A model generated the notes under the pieces. The model searched no databases, was not told the DNA's origin, and saw only the letters and a program-made list of their open reading frames with translations. DNA of 64,000 bases from JBDGYW01 sp964580055 (GTDB lineage Bacteria > Gemmatimonadota > Gemmatimonadetes > Gemmatimonadales > GWC2-71-9). The position numbers and the translations under genes were made by a program. The stretch spans positions 1 through 64,000 of the forward strand of contig CAZOJI010000025.1 in the NCBI GenBank assembly GCA_964580055.1, written 5' to 3'. Below, one piece after another: positions 1 through 8,016 of this stretch (within the stretch, counting starts at the first letter, position 1; each line of letters opens with the position of its first letter).

Positions 1-1072
1 GATAGTGCATGCTGGGTTCACGAGTGGGTAGGGGCACGCCGCGGGAGAAAGTCTCTCCGATCTCGTCGTCGGCGTAGTGATGTGGCGTGGCGTACTCGTA
101 TAGAGCGGTCTCGGTGAACAGGCCCAATATGTTGTGGAACTGGGGCGAGGCATGCATGAATCCGGCGGTCCAGGCCACCCGATAGTTGATTGCCGTGGTG
201 ACTCCCGGTTTTCCCTCCTTCATGAACCGCTTGAGCATGTACTGGCCGATGTGGCTGTAGCTGCTGACGACGAGCGGATCGAGGTGCTCGTTCAGTGGAT
301 CGATCGCCGGCGGAACCCAGATACGACCGGGGAACGGCCCGGTTTGGTGATGGTTGTAGAAGATCTGCGGAAACCATTCGTGGTACAGGACATTCGCCAG
401 CGCCTTGGTCTCGACCTGGGTGAACATGTAGGCGTCGCGATTGTTGTCGTGACCCACGTAATGGTGATACAACTCCGGCACCGGCGAAGTCTCGAACGGA
501 GTGCCCAGGTTGCTGCGGTACCAATTCGTCACTATGTCGAGACCGTCCGGGTTCATGTTTGGCATCAGCAGGAGAATGACGTTGTCTCGAATACTCCGGG
601 CCTCTTCGGACTCGTCCGTGGCAAGCCAGTGAGCGAGCAGAGGCGTGTGCATCGAGGGAGCCAGCTCGGTGGCGTGAAGCCCACCGTCGATCCACACCGT
701 TGCCCGCCCCTCGTCTGCGAGTCGTTTCGCCTCCGCGTCGGTCAGACCTTCGGCGAGCGCCAGGCGCCGGTTGATCTCCCGATACCGCTCGCGGTTGCGC
801 AGGTTCTCCTCGCTCGAGATGAACGCCAGAAGCATTGGCTTGCCCAGTGTGGTGGTGCCGATTCGCTCGAGGATCACCCGGTCCGAGGCCTCGTCCAGAG
901 TGTGGAAGTAGCTCTGAATCTGATCGTAGTCGGCGAGGTGATGGTCGGCACCCGGTTGAAAGCCGATGACGTCGGCGGGGGTTGGGACCTGACCCAGAGC
1001 TGAATCCGCGATCGAAAACGCGAGTAGGATCGAGATCGAAAGCAGGCACGAGAAATCTCGACGAGTGCTCAT
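1..1072 (-). CDS. Secreted M14-family zinc carboxypeptidase, C-terminus cut by window edge
   Basis: Translating the minus strand from an ATG at 1072 gives an open frame that runs off the left edge after about 357 residues. A good ribosome site (AAGGAG) sits just upstream of the start. The N-terminus is a signal peptide ending near SALGQ, so the enzyme is exported. Residues H133 and E136 (GGLHATEL) match the first two zinc ligands of the M14 family, followed by the usual NPDG turn (about 174-177) and GHDNNRD (about 207-213), so the fold and zinc site look intact as far as seen. Family knowledge: M14 enzymes cleave C-terminal residues from peptides using one zinc ion. Its place in a proteome rich in secreted peptidases suggests peptide scavenging, which is inference. 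Confidence 0.9.
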   Translation of the reverse strand, partial: MSTRRDFSCLLSISILLAFSIADSALGQVPTPADVIGFQPGADHHLADYDQIQSYFHTLDEASDRVILERIGTTTLGKPMLLAFISSEENLRNRERYREINRRLALAEGLTDAEAKRLADEGRATVWIDGGLHATELAPSMHTPLLAHWLATDESEEARSIRDNVILLLMPNMNPDGLDIVTNWYRSNLGTPFETSPVPELYHHYVGHDNNRDAYMFTQVETKALANVLYHEWFPQIFYNHHQTGPFPGRIWVPPAIDPLNEHLDPLVVSSYSHIGQYMLKRFMKEGKPGVTTAINYRVAWTAGFMHASPQFHNILGLFTETALYEYATPHHYADDEIGETFSRGVPLPTREPSMHY

Positions 1073-1098
1073 CGGTATCTCCTTTCAGGGATAGTCCG

Positions 1099-1353
1099 CT
1101 ACATTCGCAGTGCCTGCTCGCCGGCTTCGTGCTTGATCACGGCCCGCCGTAGCAGAACGCGAAAGACCTCTTCACTCATTACCTGAAGCTCGCTATCGCT
1201 GGGCATGGCTCCGCGTGGGAAGACCAGAAACCGTGCATTTCCACCTTGGCAGAAATGCAGTCCCTTCTGGTTCGGCCCCGAGCCGCGGCGGCGTGTGACG
1301 GTCCATGTCTTCCCGTCGCAGCGAAATTCATGGCAATTTCGTGAATCGGTCAT
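1099..1353 (-). CDS. Small hypothetical protein (84 aa)
   Basis: ATG-started frame of 84 residues. No signal peptide or membrane segment. The protein is basic in its first half (KTWTVTRRRGSG) and contains two early cysteines (C7, C12) plus C35, not arranged as a classic zinc ribbon. A leucine-rich tail (EVFRVLLRRA) suggests a helix. It lies in the same direction as its neighbours, 26 bases upstream of the carboxypeptidase start, and has no strong ribosome site. I do not recognise a named family; it looks like a conserved small soluble protein. Coding status is likely because it fills the gap cleanly and has protein-like composition. Confidence 0.55.
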   Translation of the reverse strand: MTDSRNCHEFRCDGKTWTVTRRRGSGPNQKGLHFCQGGNARFLVFPRGAMPSDSELQVMSEEVFRVLLRRAVIKHEAGEQALRM

Positions 1354-1395
1354 CGTTCGAGAATCAGCGAGTAGCGATTGTATGCGGTGCGAGGC

Positions 1396-1995
1396 TCATG
1401 ACCGGCTGCGCACTACGAGGTTCCGTCTGCATATGATGCAGGATACCAGAAGTGCGTTGACTCCAGTTCCGGTGGCCATGTGTTCCCTGTTGAGTGGGCT
1501 ACCGCACCGCGGGCATTGTACCGTGTCGATCGAGGATAGGATTGCCGTGCGTATCGATGCTGTCTCTTCGCTCGAATAGCTTGCGCTGGTTGAGTTGGGG
1601 GCAGTGGTCGTCTCTGATCGTTGTTGCGTGTGACCGCCCCAATTCTCCGTCGTGATCTCGATTATGTGTCCACTGGAAGTGTAGAACGTGCCTTGGGTTA
1701 TCACGACCGAATTTTGATCAACGACTCGGCCTTTGAGGACCACCTGACTCGATCTGGTATCGAGCAGCTCGAAGCCGTTAGATCTGTCAGAGAATTCGAA
1801 CCGGTCTCTATCGTTGAAGGTCCAGTAGTTGCGCCGGAGCCTGGCTACGTGTTTTCCTCCGATGCCGTAGAGATCCATGGTAAGCAGCAGCTTTGAATGA
1901 AATGGCGCCCATTCCAGGATTATCTGTTCCCTGCCTCGCACGGTCACGATTCCATCCGTGTTGTTCAAGCGATTCGAGCCGATCGTCAACTGCAT
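1396..1995 (-). CDS. Hypothetical protein with C-terminal zinc ribbon (199 aa)
   Basis: ATG start at 1995 with a G-rich ribosome site. Residues 1-120 are rich in short beta-strand patterns with aromatic and charged alternation. A Ser/Thr-rich linker (about 124-148) follows, then a zinc ribbon at the C-terminus with pairs CPRC (161-164) and CIIC (186-189). No signal peptide, so probably cytosolic. Function unknown; the tail suggests nucleic-acid or protein binding. An intrinsic terminator on the same strand lies only about 15 bases upstream of the start codon, which either ends an upstream transcript or controls this gene. Confidence 0.7.
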   Translation of the reverse strand: MQLTIGSNRLNNTDGIVTVRGREQIILEWAPFHSKLLLTMDLYGIGGKHVARLRRNYWTFNDRDRFEFSDRSNGFELLDTRSSQVVLKGRVVDQNSVVITQGTFYTSSGHIIEITTENWGGHTQQRSETTTAPNSTSASYSSEETASIRTAILSSIDTVQCPRCGSPLNREHMATGTGVNALLVSCIICRRNLVVRSRS

Positions 1996-2012
1996 GTTTG
2001 CCCCCCTGTGTC

Positions 2013-2043
2013 ACAAAAAAGGACCCGCACCATCGCCGGGTCC
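2013..2043 (-). terminator. Intrinsic terminator on minus strand, just upstream of the zinc-ribbon gene
   Basis: Read on the minus strand, GGACCCG and CGGGTCC (2043-2037 and 2027-2021) form a 7-bp GC-rich stem with a 9-base loop, followed at once by a run of six T (complement of the A run at about 2015-2020). No protein gene is apparent on the minus strand between here and the cold-shock gene, so it may terminate a small RNA or act as a leader terminator for the 199-residue gene. Confidence 0.6.
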
Positions 2044-2220
2044 CTGTCCCCTAATCACCAATCACCGGTAACTCGTCACACAGAAGCGCGGTGCTCTATG
2101 ACAATAATCAAAGGTAACCGCTCGACTTCCATGCGGGATAGTGTCGGCGCGATCCGGGTTTGTGCCCATGAACTGCGTCGTCGGGTCATCTTCGTAGAGA
2201 AGCCGGTATTTCCACTTGGG

Positions 2221-2249
2221 TTGCCCTCATGTCTGGGACGAGTTATGGT
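2221..2249 (+). promoter_or_regulatory. Candidate sigma70-type promoter for a short terminated transcript
   Basis: TTGCCC (2221-2226) and TATGGT (2244-2249) are separated by exactly 17 bases; each hexamer matches the consensus at four of six positions. The predicted start near 2256 would give an RNA of about 80 bases that ends at the terminator at 2305-2336. The call is from spacing and similarity only. Confidence 0.35.
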
Positions 2250-2255
2250 TCGCTA

Positions 2256-2338
2256 GATGAAACAAGGCCCGGACTATGAGGGCCTGCACAATTCGAGCGT
2301 CAACGGGGGACCGGGCACGGATCGGGTCCCCCTTTTGT
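2256..2338 (+). ncRNA. Candidate small RNA or cspA leader fragment
   Basis: Between a predicted promoter and a strong terminator lies a segment that would fold into two hairpins: AGGCCC/GGGCCT (2265-2270 with 2280-2285, 9-base loop) and the terminator stem. No convincing protein frame uses it. It ends 125 bases before the cold-shock gene on the same strand, so it may be an independent small RNA or the prematurely terminated leader of cspA. The rest of the 1996-2463 gap holds the minus-strand terminator and nothing else I recognise. Confidence 0.35.
2305..2336 (+). terminator. Intrinsic terminator upstream of the cold-shock gene
   Basis: GGGGGACC (2305-2312) pairs with GGTCCCCC (2325-2332) as a perfect 8-bp stem with a 12-base loop, followed by TTTT (2333-2336). 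The T run follows the stem only on the plus strand, which fixes the direction. Confidence 0.7.
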
Positions 2339-2463
2339 ATGCAAGTGTTCACGCCGCGCATGGTAGCGTGGCAGCCCAACGCGGGGGCACGATCCGCGAA
2401 AGTGTAGTCGGTTGGTACGGCATTACCCCGCACCCCGGCCACGTCTAACATAGGGAGTACGTA

Positions 2464-2676
2464 ATGCGTACCACAGGAACAGTGAAGTGGTTCAACGACA
2501 GTAAGGGTTTTGGCTTCATCACACCCGACGGTGGTGAAAAGGACTGCTTCGTGCACCACAGCGCCATCCAGGGAGAGGGTTTCAAATCGTTGCGCGAAGG
2601 CGCAAAGGTCGAGTTCGACATCGTCCAGGGTGAGAAGGGCCCTGCTGCGGAGAACGTAGTCGCCGTCGAAGGATAA
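2464..2676 (+). CDS. cspA: Cold-shock domain protein, CspA family
   Basis: A 70-residue protein covering a complete cold-shock domain. It carries the single-strand nucleic-acid binding motifs RNP1 (KGFGFI, about 19-24) and RNP2 (CFVHHSA, about 33-39) and the family opening GTVKWFN. Family role: binds RNA or single-stranded DNA and melts secondary structure as an RNA chaperone. The second RNP2 aromatic (F in FVHFS) is His here. ATG start with GGGAG just upstream. The 128 bases between the preceding terminator and the start are a long leader, as is common for cold-shock genes. It precedes rpsU, another translation-related gene. Confidence 0.95.
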   Translation: MRTTGTVKWFNDSKGFGFITPDGGEKDCFVHHSAIQGEGFKSLREGAKVEFDIVQGEKGPAAENVVAVEG

Positions 2677-2699
2677 CCAACTCGAGTTTACTGGCTGAT

Positions 2700-2729
2700 G
2701 GGCTGTCCCGATCGAGTGTCGGGCGGCCC
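2700..2729 (+). terminator. Hairpin between cspA and rpsU
   Basis: GGGCTGTCCCGA (2700-2711) pairs imperfectly with TCGGGCGGCCC (2719-2729) around a 7-base loop. There is no clear T run afterwards, so it may be a weak terminator, a processing site or an mRNA-stabilising hairpin at the end of cspA. Confidence 0.4.
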
Positions 2730-2761
2730 GTCATACTTTCACCACTCCGAAGGGAGAGTCG

Positions 2762-2953
2762 GTGACGGAGGTAATTCTGAAGGAGAACGACCGGCTGGAA
2801 TGGGCGCTCAAGGTCTTCCGGCGTAAGGTCCAACGCAGCGGAATTCTGAAGGATTTCCGCCAAGCGCGGTTTCACGTAAAACCAAGCGTCGCACGCCGGC
2901 TGAAGGCGGAAGCCGCCAAGCGTCGTCGTCGCCGTAGAACTCGGACGCGTTGA
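2762..2953 (+). CDS. rpsU: 30S ribosomal protein S21
   Basis: A 63-residue very basic protein with the S21 layout: N-terminal strand (VILKENDRLEWALKVFRRKV), a central helix, then RARF/VKPSVARRLKAEAAKRR and an Arg-rich tail. The start is GTG at 2762, preceded by GAAGGGAGAG. S21 joins the 30S platform near the 3' end of 16S rRNA and helps initiation. In many bacteria rpsU is followed by yqeY or dnaG; neither is present here, and the next gene is an unrelated secreted protein after a 270-base gap. Confidence 0.93.
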   Translation: MTEVILKENDRLEWALKVFRRKVQRSGILKDFRQARFHVKPSVARRLKAEAAKRRRRRRTRTR

Positions 2954-3223
2954 CCGAACACAAGGCGCTTGGGTTATCAGTTGCCTGGGCGTCATGCTGT
3001 AACTCCGATCATTAACTCATCGGCCCCTGCTGCCATATTCATCCGGCGGACCGAACTCTCCACTCGCCAAAACGTGCCTCTGTCCGTACCTTTGCGGCCG
3101 GAGACCATCGGAGCAGTTCAAGCGTTCCGGCCGTTTCCTGCCACCCTTGGATCAAAAACAGATGCCGCAATCCTCCAGGACGCTGGCGGATGACACAGTC
3201 AATTCATACTTCAGGAGGTTTGG

Positions 3224-6200
3224 ATGAGACTCAAGCGACCGAGTCGAGAGTGTCCTCGAATACTCGCAGCGACGTTGCTCCTGTTTGCAGGCTCTACTAC
3301 GGGTGCCTTTGCTCAGACCATCGACCCGGAGCTGTACTCGCCGCTCGAGTACCGCCACATCGGCCCTCCCGGCAATCGGCTGGCTGCTGTGGCTGGTATT
3401 CCGGGCAATCCCAACGTGATATATGCGGGCGCCGCGTCCGGAGGACTGTGGAAGACCAGCGACGGAGGCACGCATTGGGAACCGATATTCGACGACCAGG
3501 ACGTTTCATCCGTGAGTGCCTTGGCGGTGGCGTCCTCGGATCCGAACATCGTGTGGGCTGGTACGGGCGAGACGTTCATCCGCAGCAACATCTCCATCGG
3601 CAACGGTATCTACAAGTCCACTGACGCAGGTGAGACATGGCAGCACATGGGGCTCGAGGCTACGGGGCGCATCGGGCGTGTCTTGATCGATCCGCGGAAC
3701 CCGGACGTCGTCTACGCAGCAGCGATGGGTCATTGCTATGGGCCGCAGCAGGAACGGGGAGTGTACCGCACGAAAGACGGTGGGGAGACGTGGGAGAGAG
3801 TGCTCTTCGTGGACGAACACACCGGCGCCTCCGACATCGCAATGGATCCGAATAACCCGCGCATTCTGTTTGCCGGAATGTGGCGGCTCGAGATAAGGAC
3901 CTGGGGGCGCACCAGCGGCAGCACCAACGGAGGGGTTTTCCGGTCCACTGACGGCGGCACGACCTGGGAGCGTCTCGAGGGCAACGGACTGCCCACCACT
4001 ACAACCGGCAAGATCGGTCTCGCTATCGCTCCCAGCAACTCCGATCGCGTCTACGCATTGATCGAGACGTCAGATGGAGAGCCTCGAGAGAGCAGGGAGA
4101 TGGAGAGCGGGGTACTGTGGCGCTCCGACGACGGCGGAGACAATTGGCGGCTGGTCAGTCACGATCACGAGCTCACCCAGCGTCCACACTACTACACGCG
4201 TTGCGCTGTGGCACCCGACGACCACAACGAGGTCTACTTTCTCGCGCCGCGCGCGTCGATCACCCTCGACGGCGGGGAGACAGTGGAGAGATTCGGCATC
4301 GCCGGGGGTGACCACCACGATATGTGGATCGATCCCACCAACGCCAGTCGGATGATAGTGGGCAACGACCAATACGTGGCCATTTCGGTCAACCGCGGCG
4401 AGACGTGGCGAGGTGTCCGTTTGCCGATAGCACAGATGTATCATGTGGCCGTCGACAACGAGATTCCCTACAACGTGTACGGCAATCGCCAGGACGGTCC
4501 CTCGACCCACGGCCCCAGCAACAGCCTGTTCGCCTCTTTTGGGGGCGGGGGCATAGGCACCAGTCAGTGGAAACACGTGGGCGCATGCGAGTGCGGCTTC
4601 GCATATCCCGATCCGGTGGACAACAACATCGTCTGGTCCGGCTGTTTTGCGGCGGGGTTCACCCGGTTCGAACGGAACACGGGGCATGCGCGCTCGGTGG
4701 ACGTCTGGCCGGAGAGTTACATGGGGTGGCCCGCGGGCGAGGTGAAGTACCGCATCCAGTGGACCTTCCCCATAGCGATCTCCCCGCACGATCACAACAA
4801 GGTCTACACCGGAAGCCAACATGTGCACGTTACCACCGACGGTGGAGCCAGCTGGCAGGTGATAAGCCCGGATCTGTCGACCGGCAACCCGGATCTGCTC
4901 CGCAACTCCGGTGGTCTGGTGAGAGACAATCTCGGTGTCGAGTACGCGGCGCTCGTGTTTGCGATTGCCGAGTCTCCGGTCGAGGAAGGAGTGATCTGGG
5001 CCGGCACCAATGACGGATTGGTACAACTCACCAGGGATGGCGGTGCCAACTGGATCAACGTGACCGAAAACATCCCCGACCTCCCACCTCTCGGAACAGT
5101 GAGCAACATAGAGCCTTCTCGCTACGACGCTGGAACGGCATACATAACCGTGGATCTGCACCAGGTGAACAACCGGGACCCATTCATATACAAGACCACA
5201 GACTACGGCGACAGTTGGCGGAAAATCACAAACGGTATTTCCGAGAGCTTGTTCAGCTATGTGCACGTGGTGCGGGAAGATCCTACACGGCCCGGCCTGC
5301 TCTACGCCGGCACCGAGAACGCGCTCTACGTCTCCTTCGACGACGGAGCGAACTGGCAGCCGCTGCAGACCAATCTCCCGCACGCTCCCGTACACTGGTT
5401 GGTGGTGCAGGAACACTTCAACGACCTCGTAGTGGGCACTTACGGGCGAGGCTTCTGGATCCTCGACGACATGACGCCCATACAGCGGCTCACGCAGGAG
5501 ATCGTAGATTCGGACGTCCACCTGTTCGAGCCGCGTGCAGCCTACCGCTTTCTGATGAAGGGGGCTCCCATGGAGGTGCACGACGATCCGTCCCAGGGAG
5601 ACAATCCTCCATACGGAGCTTCGATCCACTACTACCTGAAGTCGAAACCGGATAGCGGATCGGTGAAGGTTTCCATCCTGGACGATCGCGGCATACTAGT
5701 TGACACGGTCAAAGCAACTTCGAGCGCCGGCATCAATCGTGTGTGGTGGGATCTGAGACACAAGCCGTCCAAGCAGGCCAAGTTGCGCACCCCTCCGCTG
5801 TATGCATCCTGGGTCGAGCCTGACTCGACGGGATGGCGTCCCATCGTGACCTGGGGAGTTCGCGGCAGCGGGATAAGGCCGCTTGCGGTGCCGGGCACCT
5901 ACACGGTGCGCCTCGAAGTGGGGGATCAGGTGTTCACTCAACCTCTGGTGGTGAGGAAGGACCCGAACTCGACGGGAACGCTGGAAGATATCGGGCAGCA
6001 GGTAGCAATGTCGCTCGAGATCCGTGACAACCTCTCCGAGGTCGTGGACATGATCAACGAGCTGGAATGGATCAGAAAGCAGATCTGTGACCTCAACGAG
6101 CGGCTCGAAGGCAAGGAAGAATACGAGTCTGTGATAGCAGCCTCAACTGCGCTCGATTCCACGCTCATCGGTCTTGAGGAGAATCTCTTTCAGATGCGCC

Positions 6201-6469
6201 TGACCGGCGGCGGTCAGGATGTTTTCAGGAATCCTGCCAAGCTCTACGCGAGGCTCGGGTTCCTGTACGCCGACGTCGAAACGTCCTGGGGAGGGGTCGG
6301 CTCCGACTGGCCGCCAACTGAGCAGGCGAGGGAAGTACACGAAATCCTGAAGGGGCGGCTGCACACCTACCAGCGAAGGTTCAATGAAATCCTGTCTGGC
6401 GAGGTAGCTGCTTTCAACAGGATGTTGAGTGAGAACGATCTGGCGGGATTGGTGAGTCTTCAACCGTAG
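3224..6469 (+). CDS. Secreted VPS10/sortilin-type beta-propeller protein (1,081 aa)
   Basis: A signal peptide (RILAATLLLFAGSTTGAFA) is followed by many BNR/Asp-box-like repeats of the pattern S-x-D-G-G-x-x-W (for example TSDGGTHW, STDGGTTWERL, SDDGGDNWRL, TTDGGASWQV, TRDGGANWI), the signature of sortilin-like propellers. The C-terminal 300 residues form a Fn3-like segment and a helical end. Such proteins are often annotated as glycosyl hydrolases or VPS10-domain proteins, but no catalytic residue is evident, and binding or scaffolding is as likely as hydrolysis. Start ATG has AGGAGG upstream. It is a paralogue of the gene at 44549-47719. A strong hairpin terminator follows. Confidence 0.9.
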   Translation: MRLKRPSRECPRILAATLLLFAGSTTGAFAQTIDPELYSPLEYRHIGPPGNRLAAVAGIPGNPNVIYAGAASGGLWKTSDGGTHWEPIFDDQDVSSVSALAVASSDPNIVWAGTGETFIRSNISIGNGIYKSTDAGETWQHMGLEATGRIGRVLIDPRNPDVVYAAAMGHCYGPQQERGVYRTKDGGETWERVLFVDEHTGASDIAMDPNNPRILFAGMWRLEIRTWGRTSGSTNGGVFRSTDGGTTWERLEGNGLPTTTTGKIGLAIAPSNSDRVYALIETSDGEPRESREMESGVLWRSDDGGDNWRLVSHDHELTQRPHYYTRCAVAPDDHNEVYFLAPRASITLDGGETVERFGIAGGDHHDMWIDPTNASRMIVGNDQYVAISVNRGETWRGVRLPIAQMYHVAVDNEIPYNVYGNRQDGPSTHGPSNSLFASFGGGGIGTSQWKHVGACECGFAYPDPVDNNIVWSGCFAAGFTRFERNTGHARSVDVWPESYMGWPAGEVKYRIQWTFPIAISPHDHNKVYTGSQHVHVTTDGGASWQVISPDLSTGNPDLLRNSGGLVRDNLGVEYAALVFAIAESPVEEGVIWAGTNDGLVQLTRDGGANWINVTENIPDLPPLGTVSNIEPSRYDAGTAYITVDLHQVNNRDPFIYKTTDYGDSWRKITNGISESLFSYVHVVREDPTRPGLLYAGTENALYVSFDDGANWQPLQTNLPHAPVHWLVVQEHFNDLVVGTYGRGFWILDDMTPIQRLTQEIVDSDVHLFEPRAAYRFLMKGAPMEVHDDPSQGDNPPYGASIHYYLKSKPDSGSVKVSILDDRGILVDTVKATSSAGINRVWWDLRHKPSKQAKLRTPPLYASWVEPDSTGWRPIVTWGVRGSGIRPLAVPGTYTVRLEVGDQVFTQPLVVRKDPNSTGTLEDIGQQVAMSLEIRDNLSEVVDMINELEWIRKQICDLNERLEGKEEYESVIAASTALDSTLIGLEENLFQMRLTGGGQDVFRNPAKLYARLGFLYADVETSWGGVGSDWPPTEQAREVHEILKGRLHTYQRRFNEILSGEVAAFNRMLSENDLAGLVSLQP

Positions 6470-6488
6470 ACTCGAGATGGAGGGGATC

Positions 6489-6518
6489 CCCCCCGCGCTA
6501 CCCCGGTAGCGCGGGGGG
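6489..6518. terminator. Strong hairpin terminator between convergent genes
   Basis: A 14-bp perfect inverted repeat (6489-6502 with 6505-6518; seven C then GCGCTACC, mirrored by GGTAGCGC and six G) with a minimal loop sits 20 bases after the VPS10-type gene stop. The DUF3006 gene on the other strand also ends nearby, at 6596, so it can serve both. There is no long T run. Confidence 0.7.
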
Positions 6519-6595
6519 ACACCGCCGGTGTTCGTACTATTTCTTCTGTTTGTGCTGCGAACGTGTCCGTACCGCAAGCCGGCTTCTGCCGGTTG

Positions 6596-6868
6596 CTAGA
6601 GGGCCACTTCGCCTCCCGGGTCGCGTTTCTCTAGGTCTTCGATATCGCGAGACGCTTCCGCCCTGCGTCTTTTCGTTTCCTCGTCCAGAACCTTGGCCGT
6701 GCCCCATTTCGGCTTGTCGCTTTCCAGTTGCACGACCAATACGTCACCTTCGTCGATCACCGGCAGCTCCCAAGAACCCATGTTTTCCTTGTCCCCTGAG
6801 CTTTCATCGATCAGTACGATGAGTTCTCCCTCGATGCGATCCACGACGTACGTTCGTTCAGTTGACAT
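6596..6868 (-). CDS. DUF3006 domain protein (90 aa)
   Basis: The ATG at 6868 is chosen over an upstream in-frame start because GGGAGG lies upstream and the product then begins STERTYVVDRIEGELIVLI, the standard DUF3006 opening. The domain is a small beta barrel of unknown function (pattern VVDRIE-x-x-IVLID), followed by an Arg/Glu-rich helix (ETKRRRAEASRDIEDLEKR). The start overlaps the stop of the upstream metallo-beta-lactamase gene by 11 bases, so the two are probably translationally coupled. DUF3006 proteins are often encoded beside ComEC-like hydrolases, which fits here. Confidence 0.8.
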   Translation of the reverse strand: MSTERTYVVDRIEGELIVLIDESSGDKENMGSWELPVIDEGDVLVVQLESDKPKWGTAKVLDEETKRRRAEASRDIEDLEKRDPGGEVAL

Positions 6869-7799
6869 GGGTAATGACTTTCCTCCCGCTGGCTGAGTAA
6901 GAATTCGCAACGCCACCGCCTGAGATCTCACGGTGTGGCTGAAACGCGTAGAGAAACGAAAGATGCGGAGCCGTAGCCGAACCGTTGCCGGCCTGGACGG
7001 TGTATGTGCCGTCGCGCCACCCGATTACCGCAATCTCACCGTCCAAGTCGGTGCGGTATAACTGCTCGGCGATGCCGCGGTAATAGCGCAGTGCCCACCT
7101 GTGGGGATGCCCGTAGGGATTGTCGCGCCCGCAGGATACGACGATTACTTCCGGTTTGGTGGCGGAGAGCCAGGCAGGCGTCACAGCGTCTCTGCTGCCG
7201 TGGTGCGGCGCCTTGAGTAGCGTAACATCCGGTACGCCAAGGGACAGGAAATGTCGCAGCTGCTCAACTTCCGAGTCGCCGGTGAGCAGCGCCTTGAAAC
7301 GGCCATAGGTTACCAGCACGCCAACCGAATTGTTGTTCTGGTCGCCCTCGCCGATAGGCGGGAGGATGCTGAGCGCCACGCTTCCCAAGCTGATCCTGCG
7401 GTCCGTCGCCCGCAAATAAGTGACGTCCGAAGCACGTAAAGTCTCCATCAGGCTGCGGTACGTAGCCGTTGTGTGAGGGACGCCGTTGTCCATGTAGAAA
7501 CGAACCGGCATCGACCGGACGATCCGTTCCATGCCCCCGATGTGGTCTGCGTGCGCATGCGTCGCTATGGCAATATCGACCGCTTCTATTCCGTGCTGCC
7601 TGAGCTGATCGAGTGTCTCATCGTCTGGGCCGGCATCGATCAGCGCGACATTTCCCTCGGGTGAGCGGATCACGATCGCGTCGCCCTGATCCACATCGAG
7701 GAATAGGAGCTCAACTCGATCGGGGCTCTGGGCCGCGGCTGTCGTCCAGAAGCAGGCGGTGGCGGCAACGAGTGCCGTTCGCAGCAGCAGCGAGATCAC
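6858..7799 (-). CDS. Secreted ComEC/Rec2-like metallo-beta-lactamase fold hydrolase
   Basis: 313 residues with a GTG start at 7799. A signal peptide (LLLRTALVAATACFWTTAAAQ) precedes an MBL domain opening LLFLDVDQGDAIVI, typical of the ComEC C-terminal domain. The zinc motif H-x-H-x-D-H is complete (H81, H83, D85, H86 in THAHADHIGG), followed by LLTGDSE and LLKAPHHGS. Stand-alone secreted versions of this domain may act on extracellular nucleic acid, but that is inference. The ComEC channel domain is absent. Coupled to the DUF3006 gene by overlap. Confidence 0.85.
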   Translation of the reverse strand: MISLLLRTALVAATACFWTTAAAQSPDRVELLFLDVDQGDAIVIRSPEGNVALIDAGPDDETLDQLRQHGIEAVDIAIATHAHADHIGGMERIVRSMPVRFYMDNGVPHTTATYRSLMETLRASDVTYLRATDRRISLGSVALSILPPIGEGDQNNNSVGVLVTYGRFKALLTGDSEVEQLRHFLSLGVPDVTLLKAPHHGSRDAVTPAWLSATKPEVIVVSCGRDNPYGHPHRWALRYYRGIAEQLYRTDLDGEIAVIGWRDGTYTVQAGNGSATAPHLSFLYAFQPHREISGGGVANSYSASGRKVITHVN

Positions 7800-8016
7800 T
7801 TCACCTATTCCATTGTCTCATTACGCCCACCACCTATTGGCCGACGAGGTCTCGATGAGTATGCTGTCGATTCTCGGGAATGGCAATAGGACGTTGCCGG
7901 GGTCGGCGTCTTGGTGAAACGATTCCTCGTGCTTTCCCGGTGATGCGCTCTCGTTCGGTTGGAACAATGCCGCTGACTCAGCCACTGCCGATCGGCTCAC
8001 CTCCCGAACGGCGCGA

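Noticed and set aside
18..1049. Arg/Pro-rich frame overlapping the first carboxypeptidase
   Set aside because: It is a shifted-frame shadow on the same strand; the true frame carries the signal peptide and zinc motif.
2044..2260. tRNA gene in the gap upstream of cspA
   Set aside because: No TpsiC-loop, acceptor stem or anticodon arrangement could be found on either strand.
2227..2559. Minus-strand frame of 110 codons overlapping cspA
   Set aside because: It runs through the plus-strand terminator and the cold-shock gene and has no domain.
4070..5629. Open frame of 519 codons antisense to the first VPS10-type gene
   Set aside because: It lies fully inside a gene with signal peptide and many Asp-box repeats; the antisense product has no domain pattern and reflects GC-rich codon bias.
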